NCBI GenBank assembly: GCA_029775955.1
Contig: JARVJW010000039.1
Span: forward strand, 1 to 24,301
Direction of reading: 5' to 3'
From: Nitrososphaeria archaeon
GTDB lineage: Archaea; Thermoproteota; Nitrososphaeria; Conexivisphaerales; UBA164
Length of the DNA stretch: 24,301 bases
This document shows, in pieces, positions 1 through 7,814 of the stretch. Each line of letters begins with the position of its first letter. Position 1 is the stretch's first letter. The notes below the pieces were generated by a model that saw only the letters and a program-made list of their open reading frames with translations, was not told the DNA's origin and did no database searches. Made by a program: the position numbers and the translations under genes.

Positions 1-1
1 A

Positions 2-292
2 TACCAAACTTCCATAGGAGGATTCCGCAATTGCCTAAAGAGAAAGGCAAGCACTCCTTTGGAAGTAGGCAGGTTCATAAGAACAACTGGCGTATGCATG
101 AATTGTGGCACAGTGCAGCATCTGAACTTATCAGATAGAATGGCAGTATGCCCTTCATGCCATTCAGTATTTGATAGGGATGTAGGTGCTGCAAATAAGC
201 AAGAAGGGCTTTGCCTGGGGAACCTAGGCGAGACGCTCGCAGAGGATTATGCCTCTACAAGTAGCATGCTCGAATACATAGAGCGCATGTGA
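2..292 (+). CDS. tnpB: TnpB (IS605 OrfB family) C-terminal fragment, cut by window edge
   Basis: The reading frame is open from base 2 of the window, so the 5' part lies outside. What remains (about 96 codons) is the end of an IS200/IS605-type TnpB, an RNA-guided RuvC-like nuclease. The visible signature is the zinc ribbon: a C-x2-C pair (CMNCG) followed about 17 residues later by CPSC, then the conserved FDRDVGAAN stretch that carries the last RuvC acidic residue (family usually DRDxNAA). The N-terminal and first two catalytic RuvC segments are not in view. A TTG at 59 gives a shorter reading but is not a real start, since homology-like sequence continues upstream. Whether the full gene is intact cannot be judged. 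It is followed directly by the element's right-end hairpin. Confidence 0.8.
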   Translation, partial: YQTSIGGFRNCLKRKASTPLEVGRFIRTTGVCMNCGTVQHLNLSDRMAVCPSCHSVFDRDVGAANKQEGLCLGNLGETLAEDYASTSSMLEYIERM

Positions 293-304
293 AAGCAAGC
301 ATTG

Positions 305-361
305 CCGTTGAAGCTCCAAACAAGCGGGCGTGGCCCTGTCCGCAAGGGCGGGGTAGTTCAC
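305..361 (+). ncRNA. IS605 right end with reRNA/omega-RNA scaffold hairpin
   Basis: Just after the tnpB stop is an 8-bp stem, 334-341 paired with 346-353 (CCCTGTCC / GGGCGGGG, two G-U pairs), capped by the GNRA tetraloop GCAA, then GTAGTTCAC. A 3' stem-loop directly downstream of tnpB is the usual layout of the IS605 right end and of the 3' part of the TnpB guide RNA. In that layout the guide is the flanking DNA, here beginning near 361 (TTGGCTAAAA). The stem is seen directly; RNA function is inferred from the family. Confidence 0.5.
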
Positions 362-477
362 TTGGCTAAAAAACTATCCCATGGTCAATTCCCCTATTAT
401 ATTGTCTCTATCATGATGCCATTAATATTAATGCCTTTTCATCTAGAAGGTCTCCTTTTAAAGTGCTGTTATTTATA

Positions 478-520
478 AATATTTGAGCAAGAAAGCCCAA
501 TACCTTCAGGCAATGGATAA
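478..520 (+). repeat. Possible decayed IS605 end (16-nt match to the end near 11840)
   Basis: TTTGAGCAAGAAAGCC at 484-499 recurs on the opposite strand near 11835-11851, at the tnpB-start end of the internal tnpB pseudogene. It is followed by a degenerate hairpin (CCAATACC TTCA GGCAATGG, about six of eight pairs). This looks like a solo remnant of an IS605-type terminus. The rest of 293-531 shows no gene. Confidence 0.35.
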
Positions 521-531
521 ATTACACGATT

Positions 532-1476
532 TTAATTAGCAAAAATTGTCTTTATGTTTATTTTTTCATCAAGATAGTTATCCAAGAATTTCACTTTGTT
601 TAACATGTGCTGAAATGTAATGCGCCTCATTGTTTGTGGCATTAACCTATAAATTGTAAGAAGTCTCCTTTGGAATGCTATATCGTATTCCACTGGTTTC
701 AATTTTTCCTGCAAATACAGCTCTACATCCACTTTTTTATATATCGCTTCATTTGCACATTCTGCTGAAATTGATGCTGGCCTGATGCCTTCCCCTGTAA
801 GGGGATAAACCAATCCGCGCGCTTCGCCTATACTGTATTTGACATTTGAGACCCTGCCGATGCTTAATGGTGCCCCTCGCATATCTATAATCTCTGGTTG
901 TTTGAACTTTTTACTTATATACCATCTGACTAATTCTGTTGGGTTCCTGATTTCAGTAAAACCCCCACCAATGTTATAGCGACCGTTACCACTAGGAAAT
1001 ATCCAGTAAAACCCAGAAAACCTACTGTCAAATTCAAAAATTACTCCCTTATGTTCCTGGGTATTAGCTTTTACTATGGCGCGTACAACGGTAACAACAT
1101 CTCGACTTAAATCATATGGACCATAAGCCCTGATTATCAAGTCATAACCCCTCCTATCGTTCAGCCTTCCCTTAATAAAATTCGAACCGCTGTTTCTCAT
1201 TGCCTGGATCCACCCTGCTTTGTCTATTATAATCCACTTTGGATGCCTGTAATTCACTGTCTGCATTTCCTTTCCATCAATAAAGAAGGAAAATTCATGA
1301 ATCTCATCAACAACATCCCAGGGGAACCTTGGCTTATATAGATTGGGAACAGCTTCCCCACAGGCTTTTATGTAAGTATCATTTATATCATAAAGATGAA
1401 CGTCCTCTCCGGCTTTTGAAAGGAGAAAGTAGAGGTAAGACCCACCAACCCCAGCCCCCTCTATCGCTATTTTCAT
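532..1476 (-). CDS. Geranylgeranyl reductase family FAD-dependent oxidoreductase
   Basis: This 314-residue flavoprotein resembles the archaeal geranylgeranyl reductase family, which saturates isoprenoid double bonds in membrane lipids or quinone side chains. The N-terminus is a Rossmann FAD-binding fold with GAGVGG at residues 8-13 and an acidic residue at the end of the second strand (YDIN). A CGEAVP segment follows near residue 39, as in family members. Near residue 220 GEARGLVYPLTGEGIRPA matches the family's second FAD-binding block, with the usual GDAAG weakened to GEARG. At 314 residues it is shorter than the typical 390-450, so the substrate domain is reduced. The start has a GGCGGGTGGT motif close upstream and overlaps the stop of a possible 9-codon ORF. 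It stands alone. The exact substrate is unknown; digeranylgeranylglycerophospholipid reductase is only one option. Confidence 0.75.
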   Translation of the reverse strand: MKIAIEGAGVGGSYLYFLLSKAGEDVHLYDINDTYIKACGEAVPNLYKPRFPWDVVDEIHEFSFFIDGKEMQTVNYRHPKWIIIDKAGWIQAMRNSGSNFIKGRLNDRRGYDLIIRAYGPYDLSRDVVTVVRAIVKANTQEHKGVIFEFDSRFSGFYWIFPSGNGRYNIGGGFTEIRNPTELVRWYISKKFKQPEIIDMRGAPLSIGRVSNVKYSIGEARGLVYPLTGEGIRPASISAECANEAIYKKVDVELYLQEKLKPVEYDIAFQRRLLTIYRLMPQTMRRITFQHMLNKVKFLDNYLDEKINIKTIFAN

Positions 1477-1502
1477 AAACCACCCGCCTTTTTAACTGGC
1501 AT
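1473..1502 (-). CDS. Possible 9-codon leader ORF overlapping the reductase start
   Basis: ATG at 1502 opens a frame reading MPVKKAGGL and ends in TGA that overlaps the reductase ATG as ATGA. A box-A-like TTTATTCATAAAA (1521-1535 on this strand) is centred about 26 nt upstream of this ATG, as expected for leaderless transcription starting on it. The ORF also contains the ribosome-binding-like GGCGGGTGGT for the next gene. It may be a translational-coupling leader, but such a short frame can occur by chance. Confidence 0.2.
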   Translation of the reverse strand: MPVKKAGGL

Positions 1503-1518
1503 GGTAATGCTTCTGAGG

Positions 1519-1555
1519 TTACTTTTATGAATAAAAGTTATTTTATAAAATGACA
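1519..1555 (-). promoter_or_regulatory. Box-A promoter region of the reductase gene
   Basis: AT-rich stretch with TTTATTCATAAAA at 1521-1535 and TTTTATAAAATAA just upstream (minus-strand reading). The first is spaced for a start at about 1502, the second would give a leader. No other candidate lies nearby. Confidence 0.35.
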
Positions 1556-1690
1556 ACCCGTAAATCCCCTTTTTGTAGTTGAGGCATTGGATCACTATTT
1601 GCGTGCATAAATTAAACACTACCATTTCAATTTTTACTGTGTATCATATTAAAATATTTACCAATAATTTTTTCGTTATATGATGCTTGC

Positions 1691-1825
1691 ATGGAGATAG
1701 CAAATCAACATACAATTTGGGCGTTAACAGTAGTTCTTCAAGCAGTAATGTTTCCCTATTATCTAGATAATCTTTGCATAATTGGAAGGCGTACTAAAAA
1801 GTGTAATTTAAATTTTACCGTTTAG
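1691..1825 (+). CDS. Short ORF, possible remnant of a membrane protein
   Basis: ATG at 1691 opens 44 codons with a hydrophobic stretch (IWALTVVLQAVMFPYYL). The frame closes inside the left end of the decayed IS4-like copy. It could be the N-terminus of a membrane protein disrupted by that insertion, or chance. There is no clear ribosome-binding site or well-spaced box A. The rest of 1556-1805 shows nothing recognisable. Confidence 0.15.
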   Translation: MEIANQHTIWALTVVLQAVMFPYYLDNLCIIGRRTKKCNLNFTV

Positions 1826-2693
1826 CATTATTTCATAGGAGGCCTCATTATGCCTTACCATTTAGTTGTATTTCCTGCCCCTATTACCTCCTCAACGGCG
1901 CACCTGAATTCATATGCTGTGATTGCTAAGCATTGTACAGAATTACTACAGCAACCCTTACAACAAAATTCCTGCTTGATTGCCTTAATCATATCTTTTA
2001 TGTATGCACCACTTGTACTCTTCGAGGACCATATCTATCATTTGTTCAGCATTATCAAAATTTTGTAGCAAATACCATATATCTGTCCTCAGACCTGTCA
2101 TTCTTATAATTCCTATTTGACCATGGTGTAATAAATTTCAGCAGGCAGCTCTGTATTGCTTTATGACCCTCTCGTTATATCGGAATTATGAAGCCCTTCC
2201 AGCAACCTTCAATGGTAAACTCCCTGCCAATGAGGAGCAGTGAATGCCTTGGTGAATTTTCAAGCAATTATACATTGAACCTGGTAACTGGAAGAGCATT
2301 AGCCTTGCCAACAGCACTTATCGTAGCAAAGTTTGCCAGTGTTTATCTTGCCCCTAGTAACATCTCTGTCGATCTTGCCATGGCTCTGTATAGTCTATTG
2401 CCATCCCTCACATAATGCTTCTGCATGTTAATGCGCTTACAGCATAATTCAAGCCCGCAAAATATCAGAAAATGGAACATCAATGTTGTACTCTTGAGCC
2501 AGTTAAGGTTGTGCTGTTTACTGACCTTATTATGCTCTCGGTTATATATTTGGAATGGCATAAAAGTTCTGATTCAAGGTTTTAGAGAATACTTGCGCAT
2601 TTCATGTTTGGCCCCCATTGGTTTGTTCATCTCTAAAATCTATAAGCTAATGATGCCCTAAATTAATTGTTCTAAAAGAGTAGAATGCTATAC
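1806..2693. mobile_element. Decayed IS4-like insertion element, copy A
   Basis: An 888-bp segment repeated in the same orientation at 11885-12471. The block 1836-1983 is nearly identical to 11911-12059 (about three differences in 149 positions), whereas the right part (about 2480-2690) is much more diverged, roughly three quarters identical by eye. The ends carry imperfect inverted similarity: TAGGAGGCCTCATTA on the left against TAGGGCATCATTA read from the right. Minus-strand frames inside encode broken transposase-like pieces. The copy is about 300 bp longer than copy B, which has an internal deletion. Confidence 0.55.
1850..2562 (-). pseudogene. Fragmented DDE transposase (IS4-like), copy A
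   Basis: No intact ORF remains, but minus-strand translation in shifting frames gives transposase-like blocks: MAIDYTEPWQDRQ near 2400 (position of the first catalytic Asp in archaeal IS4-type enzymes), a GxxFTIE...FIIP-like block near 2190, ITPWSNRNYKNDRSEDRY then VFATKF near 2060-2130, and EEYKWCIHKRYD near 2000, resembling the Y-x2-RW-x-IE-x2-Y region. The C-terminus would end NTTKW at about 1855. Several frameshifts and stops separate the pieces. The IS4-superfamily call rests on these motifs only; a related DDE family is possible. Confidence 0.45.
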
Positions 2694-2742
2694 ATGCAGA
2701 ATTATTTAATTGTTCCGAATCATTTAATTTTTCGTTAGTTCA

Positions 2743-4785
2743 TCATGGTTCCACTGTCGCACGTACATCAACCGCAAATGAACCTGTCTTGTTTATAATC
2801 AGCGGATTAATTTCGATCTCTATGAGCTTGTCAAATGATGCTGCCCATATTGAAAGTGTTGAAATTGAATTTGCAAGCGACGTCAGGTCAGCTATGATAC
2901 CCCCCCTGTACCCCTTTAGAAGGGGGACAACTTTCAATTCTTCCAGCATTTTTGACACTTCACTTGCAGAAACTGGGGCTATTTTTGTGCTGTGATCTTC
3001 TAAGAGTTCGGTCAATATTCCACCTGCCCCAACGTCAATGTACTTCCCAAAGGCACTATCGTGTGCAATGCCAACCCTCATCTCTATTCCGCTTATCATT
3101 TCCTGAGCGTAAATTCTTCCATCTGGAAACGCTTCTTCCAGTTTCCTGAACAATGCAGTGGCATAATTTTTATTTACATTTAACTTTACTGCTCCCGCTT
3201 CTGTCTTGTGAATAATTGACTTGGAAAAAACCTTCAAAGCTATGGGATACTTGATTTTACTCAAATCATCTTCTCTTTCAACCCATGTCCATTTGGGGCT
3301 TTTAAAGCCAAATATGTCAATGATATTTGCCAACTCTGGTTCAGTGTGCACGCCAGGAGTAAGCGTTACACTGCTTTGCTCTGCTTTAGGTATCCAGGAA
3401 GGTCTGAGTTCATTTAATTTATAAAGCAGAAAAAGAACGCGTGCAGCCTGCTGCGGCGAATCCACGGAGGGTATGCCATTTGCATCGTAAATTTCCCTGA
3501 TGTGCTGAGACCATGGGGACTTGCCTAGCTCTACGGCGATTGTTGGTTTTCTGCTCTTGCGGTGGATCAACGCTATCTTGGAAGGCAGCAGGTCTGTGAT
3601 GAGTGGAGGGTAGTGAGTGCTTATTAACACCACAGAATTTACATCATCAAATTTCATAAGTCTTTCATAAACTGCTTCAATATTGCTGTCACTACCTGAC
3701 GCACTTACATCAACTGGATTTTCAACGCTTGCTATTCTTGGCAACAATCCCTTTTCCTTTAAATCAATGAGCCTACTGTGCAGTGAAACTATATTCATTC
3801 CTCTTAGCGATGCTTCATCGGCAGCAAGCACGCCAGCTCCACCACTGTTTGTCAGCACGGCAACCCCTCTTCCTTTTACGGTGCCTAGCATCTGATATGA
3901 CTTTATAAGTGCAATAAAATCCCTAAAATCCGTTACATAGAGAGCCCCAGCCTGTTGCATAGCAGAAATGTAAACTTGTGAATTATTTATGATTGAGGCA
4001 GTGTGTGAGTATGTTGCCCTTTTACCAGCTTCACTTACCCCTGCTATTATGGCAATTACTTTCTTCTTAAGCGCTGCCTTTGATATTGCATTCATGAGTT
4101 TTCTCCCGTCTTGAACTCCTTCTAGGTAAAGGGCAATAAGGTTAGTGTAATCATCCTCTGAAAAATAATTTACAATTTCTGCTGCATCTATATCGTCAGA
4201 ATTACCCATGCACGTGAGTGACCTTATGCCCACACCTGAACTAAGCAATTCGTCATAAAGCGAAGCGCTGATCCCCCCGCTCTGTGCGATTATAGCTGTG
4301 TGCCCTTTTATAGGGTCTGGTATTGACCTGAGGCCAACGCCCTCTGAGGTAACCTTGTAACGGGGGAGGAACATTGTGTTTATGCCACTATATGGGTCAA
4401 CAATGCCTAAAGTGTTTGGGCCAAGCACCCTTGTCCCCCGGAGTTGTCTAAGTGATTTTCCGCCACTTTCACTGAATCCACCTGATATGACAATTGCTAC
4501 CCTAGTGCCTTTGTCCTGAGCCTGCAAAAGGTAATCCTCTGCTAGCCTTGTGGGGACAGCAATTATTGCTAAATCAGTGCCCTCCTCAAGCTCTTTTTTA
4601 CACTTTAAGCCCAGGCATTCTTCATAAATTGGGTTGACAGCATAAATGCCTGCTTTGAGCCTGCCATCCCTTACAGCTGTGATCAGGTTATTCAGTATTA
4701 CTGTTGCCAGGTTGTCACTATTTGGCGATGGGCCAACTACCGCAATTGTCGAAGGCTCATAAAGGCGCTTTAGTAAGCCATCCAT
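2743..4785 (-). CDS. Acyl-CoA synthetase (ADP-forming), fused alpha-beta subunits
   Basis: This NDP-forming acyl-CoA synthetase interconverts acyl-CoA + ADP + Pi with acid + CoA + ATP; in archaea it conserves energy from acetyl- and branched-chain acyl-CoAs. The N-terminal half is the alpha part: CoA-binding Rossmann domain (STIAVVGPSPN), succinyl-CoA-ligase flavodoxin domains (IIAQSGGISASLYDE), and YSHTAS whose His (about residue 261) fits the phosphorylated catalytic His. The C-terminal third is the ATP-grasp beta part with SIIHKTEAGAVKLN (second His), DVGAGG and IEINPLI. Fused proteins of about 700 residues are common. The frame extends to a TTG at 4842, but ATG at 4785 is preferred: it directly precedes the DGLLKRLYEPSTIAVVG start typical of the family and has a box A (AAATTATTATA) centred about 26 nt upstream. 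It is divergent from the B12 mutase operon. Substrate (acetyl, isobutyryl or other) is not readable. Confidence 0.9.
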   Translation of the reverse strand: MDGLLKRLYEPSTIAVVGPSPNSDNLATVILNNLITAVRDGRLKAGIYAVNPIYEECLGLKCKKELEEGTDLAIIAVPTRLAEDYLLQAQDKGTRVAIVISGGFSESGGKSLRQLRGTRVLGPNTLGIVDPYSGINTMFLPRYKVTSEGVGLRSIPDPIKGHTAIIAQSGGISASLYDELLSSGVGIRSLTCMGNSDDIDAAEIVNYFSEDDYTNLIALYLEGVQDGRKLMNAISKAALKKKVIAIIAGVSEAGKRATYSHTASIINNSQVYISAMQQAGALYVTDFRDFIALIKSYQMLGTVKGRGVAVLTNSGGAGVLAADEASLRGMNIVSLHSRLIDLKEKGLLPRIASVENPVDVSASGSDSNIEAVYERLMKFDDVNSVVLISTHYPPLITDLLPSKIALIHRKSRKPTIAVELGKSPWSQHIREIYDANGIPSVDSPQQAARVLFLLYKLNELRPSWIPKAEQSSVTLTPGVHTEPELANIIDIFGFKSPKWTWVEREDDLSKIKYPIALKVFSKSIIHKTEAGAVKLNVNKNYATALFRKLEEAFPDGRIYAQEMISGIEMRVGIAHDSAFGKYIDVGAGGILTELLEDHSTKIAPVSASEVSKMLEELKVVPLLKGYRGGIIADLTSLANSISTLSIWAASFDKLIEIEINPLIINKTGSFAVDVRATVEP

Positions 4786-4909
4786 ATATATTATATGTAA
4801 AAGCCTGTATAATAATTTAGATGTTGTACGTTTAAATGGCAATCATTTTTAATAAAATTTCAATAATCAATAAAATATTTATTAAACTCTTTTGAAAGAT
4901 ATCAATATT
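4786..4909. promoter_or_regulatory. Divergent promoter region between acyl-CoA synthetase and mutase operon
   Basis: Two box-A candidates face outward: TATAATAATTT at 4809-4819 for the leftward gene and TATTTATTAAA at 4876-4886 for the rightward operon, each about 26-28 nt from the chosen ATG. A perfect 9-bp inverted repeat, TTTAATAAA (4848-4856) and TTTATTAAA (4878-4886) with a 21-nt spacer, overlaps the rightward box A and might be an operator, though A/T-only arms are weak evidence. Confidence 0.45.
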
Positions 4910-5308
4910 ATGAGAAAGATAAGGGTCATAATTGCAAAGCCAGGTCTAGATGGGCATGACCGCGGGGCTAAAGTGCTAGCTAGGTCACTTATGGAAAAGG
5001 GGTTTGATGTAATATATGCCGGGATAAGGCAGACGCCTGAAGACATAGTCAGGGCTGCAATCGAAGAGGACGTTGACGTTATTGGGCTGAGCGTCCTTTC
5101 CGGTTCACACCTGTACCAGTTCAGGAGGGTAGCAAGCTTGATGAAACAAAATAAAATTGATGATGTATTGCTTATAGGGGGTGGTATAATTCCTGAATCA
5201 GATAAGCCCAAGCTTGCTAAGATTGGGGTAAGCGCAGTGTTTGGGCCAGGCTCAAGTATTGACGAAATATCTAATTTTATAAATAGCAAGTGTAGGAGGT
5301 TAAAATGA
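4910..5308 (+). CDS. Cobalamin-binding small subunit of acyl-CoA mutase (probable isobutyryl-CoA mutase)
   Basis: A 132-residue free-standing B12-binding domain that docks with the catalytic large subunit to form a methylmalonyl/isobutyryl-CoA mutase. The cobalt-ligand motif D-x-H-x2-G is present as DGHDRG (Asp14, His16, Gly19), with SGSH (64-67) and GGG (90-92) completing the nucleotide-tail pocket. The length matches small subunits such as IcmB (about 136). ATG at 4910 is chosen over an in-frame TTG at 4892 because box A TATTTATTAAA sits about 28 nt upstream (leaderless) and the family begins close to RKIRVIIAKPGLDGHD. First gene of a four-gene operon; its TGA overlaps the next ATG as ATGA. 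The acyl specificity comes from the large subunit. Confidence 0.9.
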   Translation: MRKIRVIIAKPGLDGHDRGAKVLARSLMEKGFDVIYAGIRQTPEDIVRAAIEEDVDVIGLSVLSGSHLYQFRRVASLMKQNKIDDVLLIGGGIIPESDKPKLAKIGVSAVFGPGSSIDEISNFINSKCRRLK

Positions 5309-6189
5309 TAGGAAGGGCAGTCTCAGGGGATAGGAAAGCCCTCGCCAGGATCATGACAGAAATCGAACTTGGTAATGAAAAAATAAGCGAAAGCCTGATT
5401 GGAATGCTCCGGGGCTCATCGATAGTGGGAATAACTGGCTTTCCTGGCACCGGAAAATCAACAATAATATCCAGGCTTGCAATGGAGATGATAAAGAGAG
5501 GCCAGAAGGTTGGCGTCCTGTGCATTGACCCTTCAAGCCCATTTTCCGGTGGCTCTGTACTAGGGGACAGGGTCAGGATGTCGGAGCTTGGCAGGCAATC
5601 AGGGTCATTTATAAGAAGCGTGCCTACAAGCGGAAAAAATGGCGGCTTAGGTTACTTTACAGTTGACCTTGCAAATGCCTTGGATGTGGCTGGTTATTCA
5701 ACAATATTTATTGAAACAGTTGGCGCAGGACAGGATGAAATTGAAATACATAACATTGCTGATGTTGTAGTAATGGTAACTGTTCCAAACCTGGGCGATG
5801 AGATACAGGCAATTAAGGCTGGCATTATGGAAGTTGCTGACATTTTTGTCGTGAACAAAGCAGATATTGGCCCGGCAGACGAAAAGGTCATGGAGCTACT
5901 TGCCCTTAACGCCTCTGGCAACATGCCTGAGGTGATAAAAACCGTCGCAACCAGAGGTGAAGGCATTTCTTACTTGGCATCTGCTATTGAAGGGTATTTG
6001 CAGAAGGACAGCAGGACCCGGCAGGAAATGATAAAGTCAAGGCTCAAGCAGCTAGTGCGTTACCATATTGAATACAGGCTTGACAGGTACCTTGAAGGCA
6101 GGGACTTTGAAGCCATGGTTAACGAGTTGCTATCAGGCAAGGGGATATCTGAAGTAATTTCACAGGCAGCAAGTGAACTAACCAAATGA
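5305..6189 (+). CDS. meaB: MeaB/ArgK-type P-loop GTPase, mutase chaperone
   Basis: A G3E-family GTPase that gates delivery of adenosylcobalamin to the mutase and helps remove damaged cofactor. Motifs in order: Walker A GFPGTGKS (45-52), DPSSPFSGGSVLGDR (75-89) with the family's base-binding and switch residues, ETVGAGQDE (137-145) and the guanine-specificity motif NKAD (184-187). At 294 residues it is slightly shorter than typical MeaB (about 310-330). The start overlaps the previous stop (ATGA) and has a strong Shine-Dalgarno, TAGGAGGT at 5293-5300. Lying between the two mutase subunits, it almost surely serves this mutase. Historical names argK or LAO/AO transport ATPase are misleading. Confidence 0.9.
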   Translation: MIGRAVSGDRKALARIMTEIELGNEKISESLIGMLRGSSIVGITGFPGTGKSTIISRLAMEMIKRGQKVGVLCIDPSSPFSGGSVLGDRVRMSELGRQSGSFIRSVPTSGKNGGLGYFTVDLANALDVAGYSTIFIETVGAGQDEIEIHNIADVVVMVTVPNLGDEIQAIKAGIMEVADIFVVNKADIGPADEKVMELLALNASGNMPEVIKTVATRGEGISYLASAIEGYLQKDSRTRQEMIKSRLKQLVRYHIEYRLDRYLEGRDFEAMVNELLSGKGISEVISQAASELTK

Positions 6190-7814
6190 ACAACATAAAA
6201 AAGGCCCTGGATTCCTGGGAGAGGAAGATCAACAGCAAGAGTGAAAGGTTTACTAGGTCTGGCATTCCTGTGAAGGTGCTGCACACACCGCTTGATGTTA
6301 AGGGAAGCTACATGGAGAGCCTAGGATTTCCTGGTAAATACCCATTCACCAGGGGAATACATGAAGAAATGTACAGAAAAAGGCTTTGGACAATAAGGGA
6401 ATTTTCAGGATATGGGGATGCAGTTGAAACTAACAGGAGGCTAAAGTATCTGTTACAGCAGGGTGAAACTGGGCTTAGCATAGCCTTTGATTACCCTACA
6501 CTGCTTGGGTTGGATTCTGATGACGAACTTTCTAGGGGGGAGTTCGGTATGGCCGGAGTTGGAATCAGCACCCTTGAAGACATGGAGCTTATGTTTCAGG
6601 ACATACCACTTGGCAGCGTTTCCACATCAATGACAATTAACGGTCCGGCAGCAGTAATATGGGCATTCTACATTCTCGCAGCTGAGCACCAGGGGGTTTC
6701 ACCTGCTGAGCTTAGGGGCACAATTCAGAATGACATACTTAAGGAGTACATGGCACAGAAATCCTACATATTTCCACCAGAACCGTCTCTCAAGCTTGTT
6801 GTTGACACCATCGAGTACAGCTCCAAGGCTTTGCCCCAGTGGAATCCTATAAGCATAAGCGGATATCACATAAGGGAAGCTGGAGCTACGGCTGTTCAGG
6901 AACTTGCTTTTACTATCGCAAATGGGCTAACGTACGTGGAGGAAACTGTGAAAAGAGGGCTGGACATAGACGATTTTGCCCCCAGGCTTAGCTTCTTCTT
7001 CGACAGTTCAATTTACTTCTTTGAGGAAATAGCAAAGTTCCGTGCTGCAAGGAGGATATGGGCAAGGGAAATCAGGAGCAGGTACAAGCCGAAAAAGGAA
7101 AGGTCAATGTGGATGAGATTTCATACACAAACTTCGGGCGTTAGCTTGACTGCGCAGCAGCCTGAAAACAACATAGTGAGGACAACAATTGAAGCAATGG
7201 CGGCAGTACTTGGTGGAACTCAGAGCCTGCATACAAATGCAATGGATGAAGCGCTTGGACTCCCAACTGAGCTTGCTGCTACAGTAGCTCTGAGGACACA
7301 GCAGATAATTGCTGAGGAATCTGGATTAAGTGACACGGTTGACCCTGCAGGCGGAAGCTACTACCTGGAATGGTTAACTGACGAAATGGAGAAGGAAACA
7401 TATGCCTACTTGGACAGGATAAATAGCATGGGTGGAGTTATAAAGGGAATAAGGAACGGATTCTTCCAGAAGGAGATTGCTGAATCCTCATATAGGTACC
7501 AGAAGGAGGTTGAGGAAAAGAAACGCATCATAGTGGGGGTTAATACATATGCCCGAAGTGGGGTAGTTAAAATTCCCTTGCTTAAGGTTTCGGAAAGGTA
7601 TGAAAGGAGGCAAATAAGCAGGCTCAGGGAATACAGGAAGGACAGGGATGAACAGAAGGTGAGGCAGGCGCTAAATGATATCCAGAAGGCGGCATGGGAG
7701 CGGAACCTAATGCCCAGCATAATTAGCGCTACAAGGGCAAGGGCAACGCTGGGTGAGATAGTTGCTGCAATGAAGGAAGTCTGGGGGGAATTTAGGGAGC
7801 AGGTGATATTCTAG
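6186..7814 (+). CDS. Acyl-CoA mutase large subunit with isobutyryl-CoA mutase signature
   Basis: The 542-residue catalytic TIM-barrel subunit of an adenosylcobalamin-dependent acyl-CoA mutase. It aligns ungapped with methylmalonyl-CoA mutase (MCM) over the active site, offset by 16 from Propionibacterium numbering: Gln181 (Gln197) in GTIQNDILKE, His228 (His244) in SISGYHIREAG. Two specificity residues differ: the MCM Tyr89 is Phe73 (WTIREFSGYG) and the carboxylate-binding Arg207 is Gln191 (EYMAQKSYIFPPEPS). Phe plus Gln is the published signature of isobutyryl-CoA mutase (IcmA Phe80/Gln198); 2-hydroxyisobutyryl-CoA mutase has Ile and Gln. The likely reaction is therefore isobutyryl-CoA to butyryl-CoA rather than methylmalonyl-CoA to succinyl-CoA. 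It would usually be annotated mcmA1. Start overlaps the previous stop (ATGA). Size fits IcmA (566) with a separate small subunit. Confidence 0.85.
   Translation: MNNIKKALDSWERKINSKSERFTRSGIPVKVLHTPLDVKGSYMESLGFPGKYPFTRGIHEEMYRKRLWTIREFSGYGDAVETNRRLKYLLQQGETGLSIAFDYPTLLGLDSDDELSRGEFGMAGVGISTLEDMELMFQDIPLGSVSTSMTINGPAAVIWAFYILAAEHQGVSPAELRGTIQNDILKEYMAQKSYIFPPEPSLKLVVDTIEYSSKALPQWNPISISGYHIREAGATAVQELAFTIANGLTYVEETVKRGLDIDDFAPRLSFFFDSSIYFFEEIAKFRAARRIWAREIRSRYKPKKERSMWMRFHTQTSGVSLTAQQPENNIVRTTIEAMAAVLGGTQSLHTNAMDEALGLPTELAATVALRTQQIIAEESGLSDTVDPAGGSYYLEWLTDEMEKETYAYLDRINSMGGVIKGIRNGFFQKEIAESSYRYQKEVEEKKRIIVGVNTYARSGVVKIPLLKVSERYERRQISRLREYRKDRDEQKVRQALNDIQKAAWERNLMPSIISATRARATLGEIVAAMKEVWGEFREQVIF

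Noticed and set aside
346..420. tRNA-like string GGGCGGGGTAGTTCACTTGGC with a GGTCAATTCCC further on
   Set aside because: No complete cloverleaf: anticodon stem and acceptor 3' strand do not pair. The string is better explained as the IS605 right-end hairpin and tail.
1850..2661. Plus-strand and minus-strand ORFs of 70-80 codons in the IS4-like copy
   Set aside because: They are stop-free stretches in a decayed element; transposase-like motifs appear only on the minus strand across several frames.
4882..5289. 135-codon minus-strand ORF over the mutase small subunit
   Set aside because: Shadow of a clearly conserved B12-binding protein; no motifs of its own.
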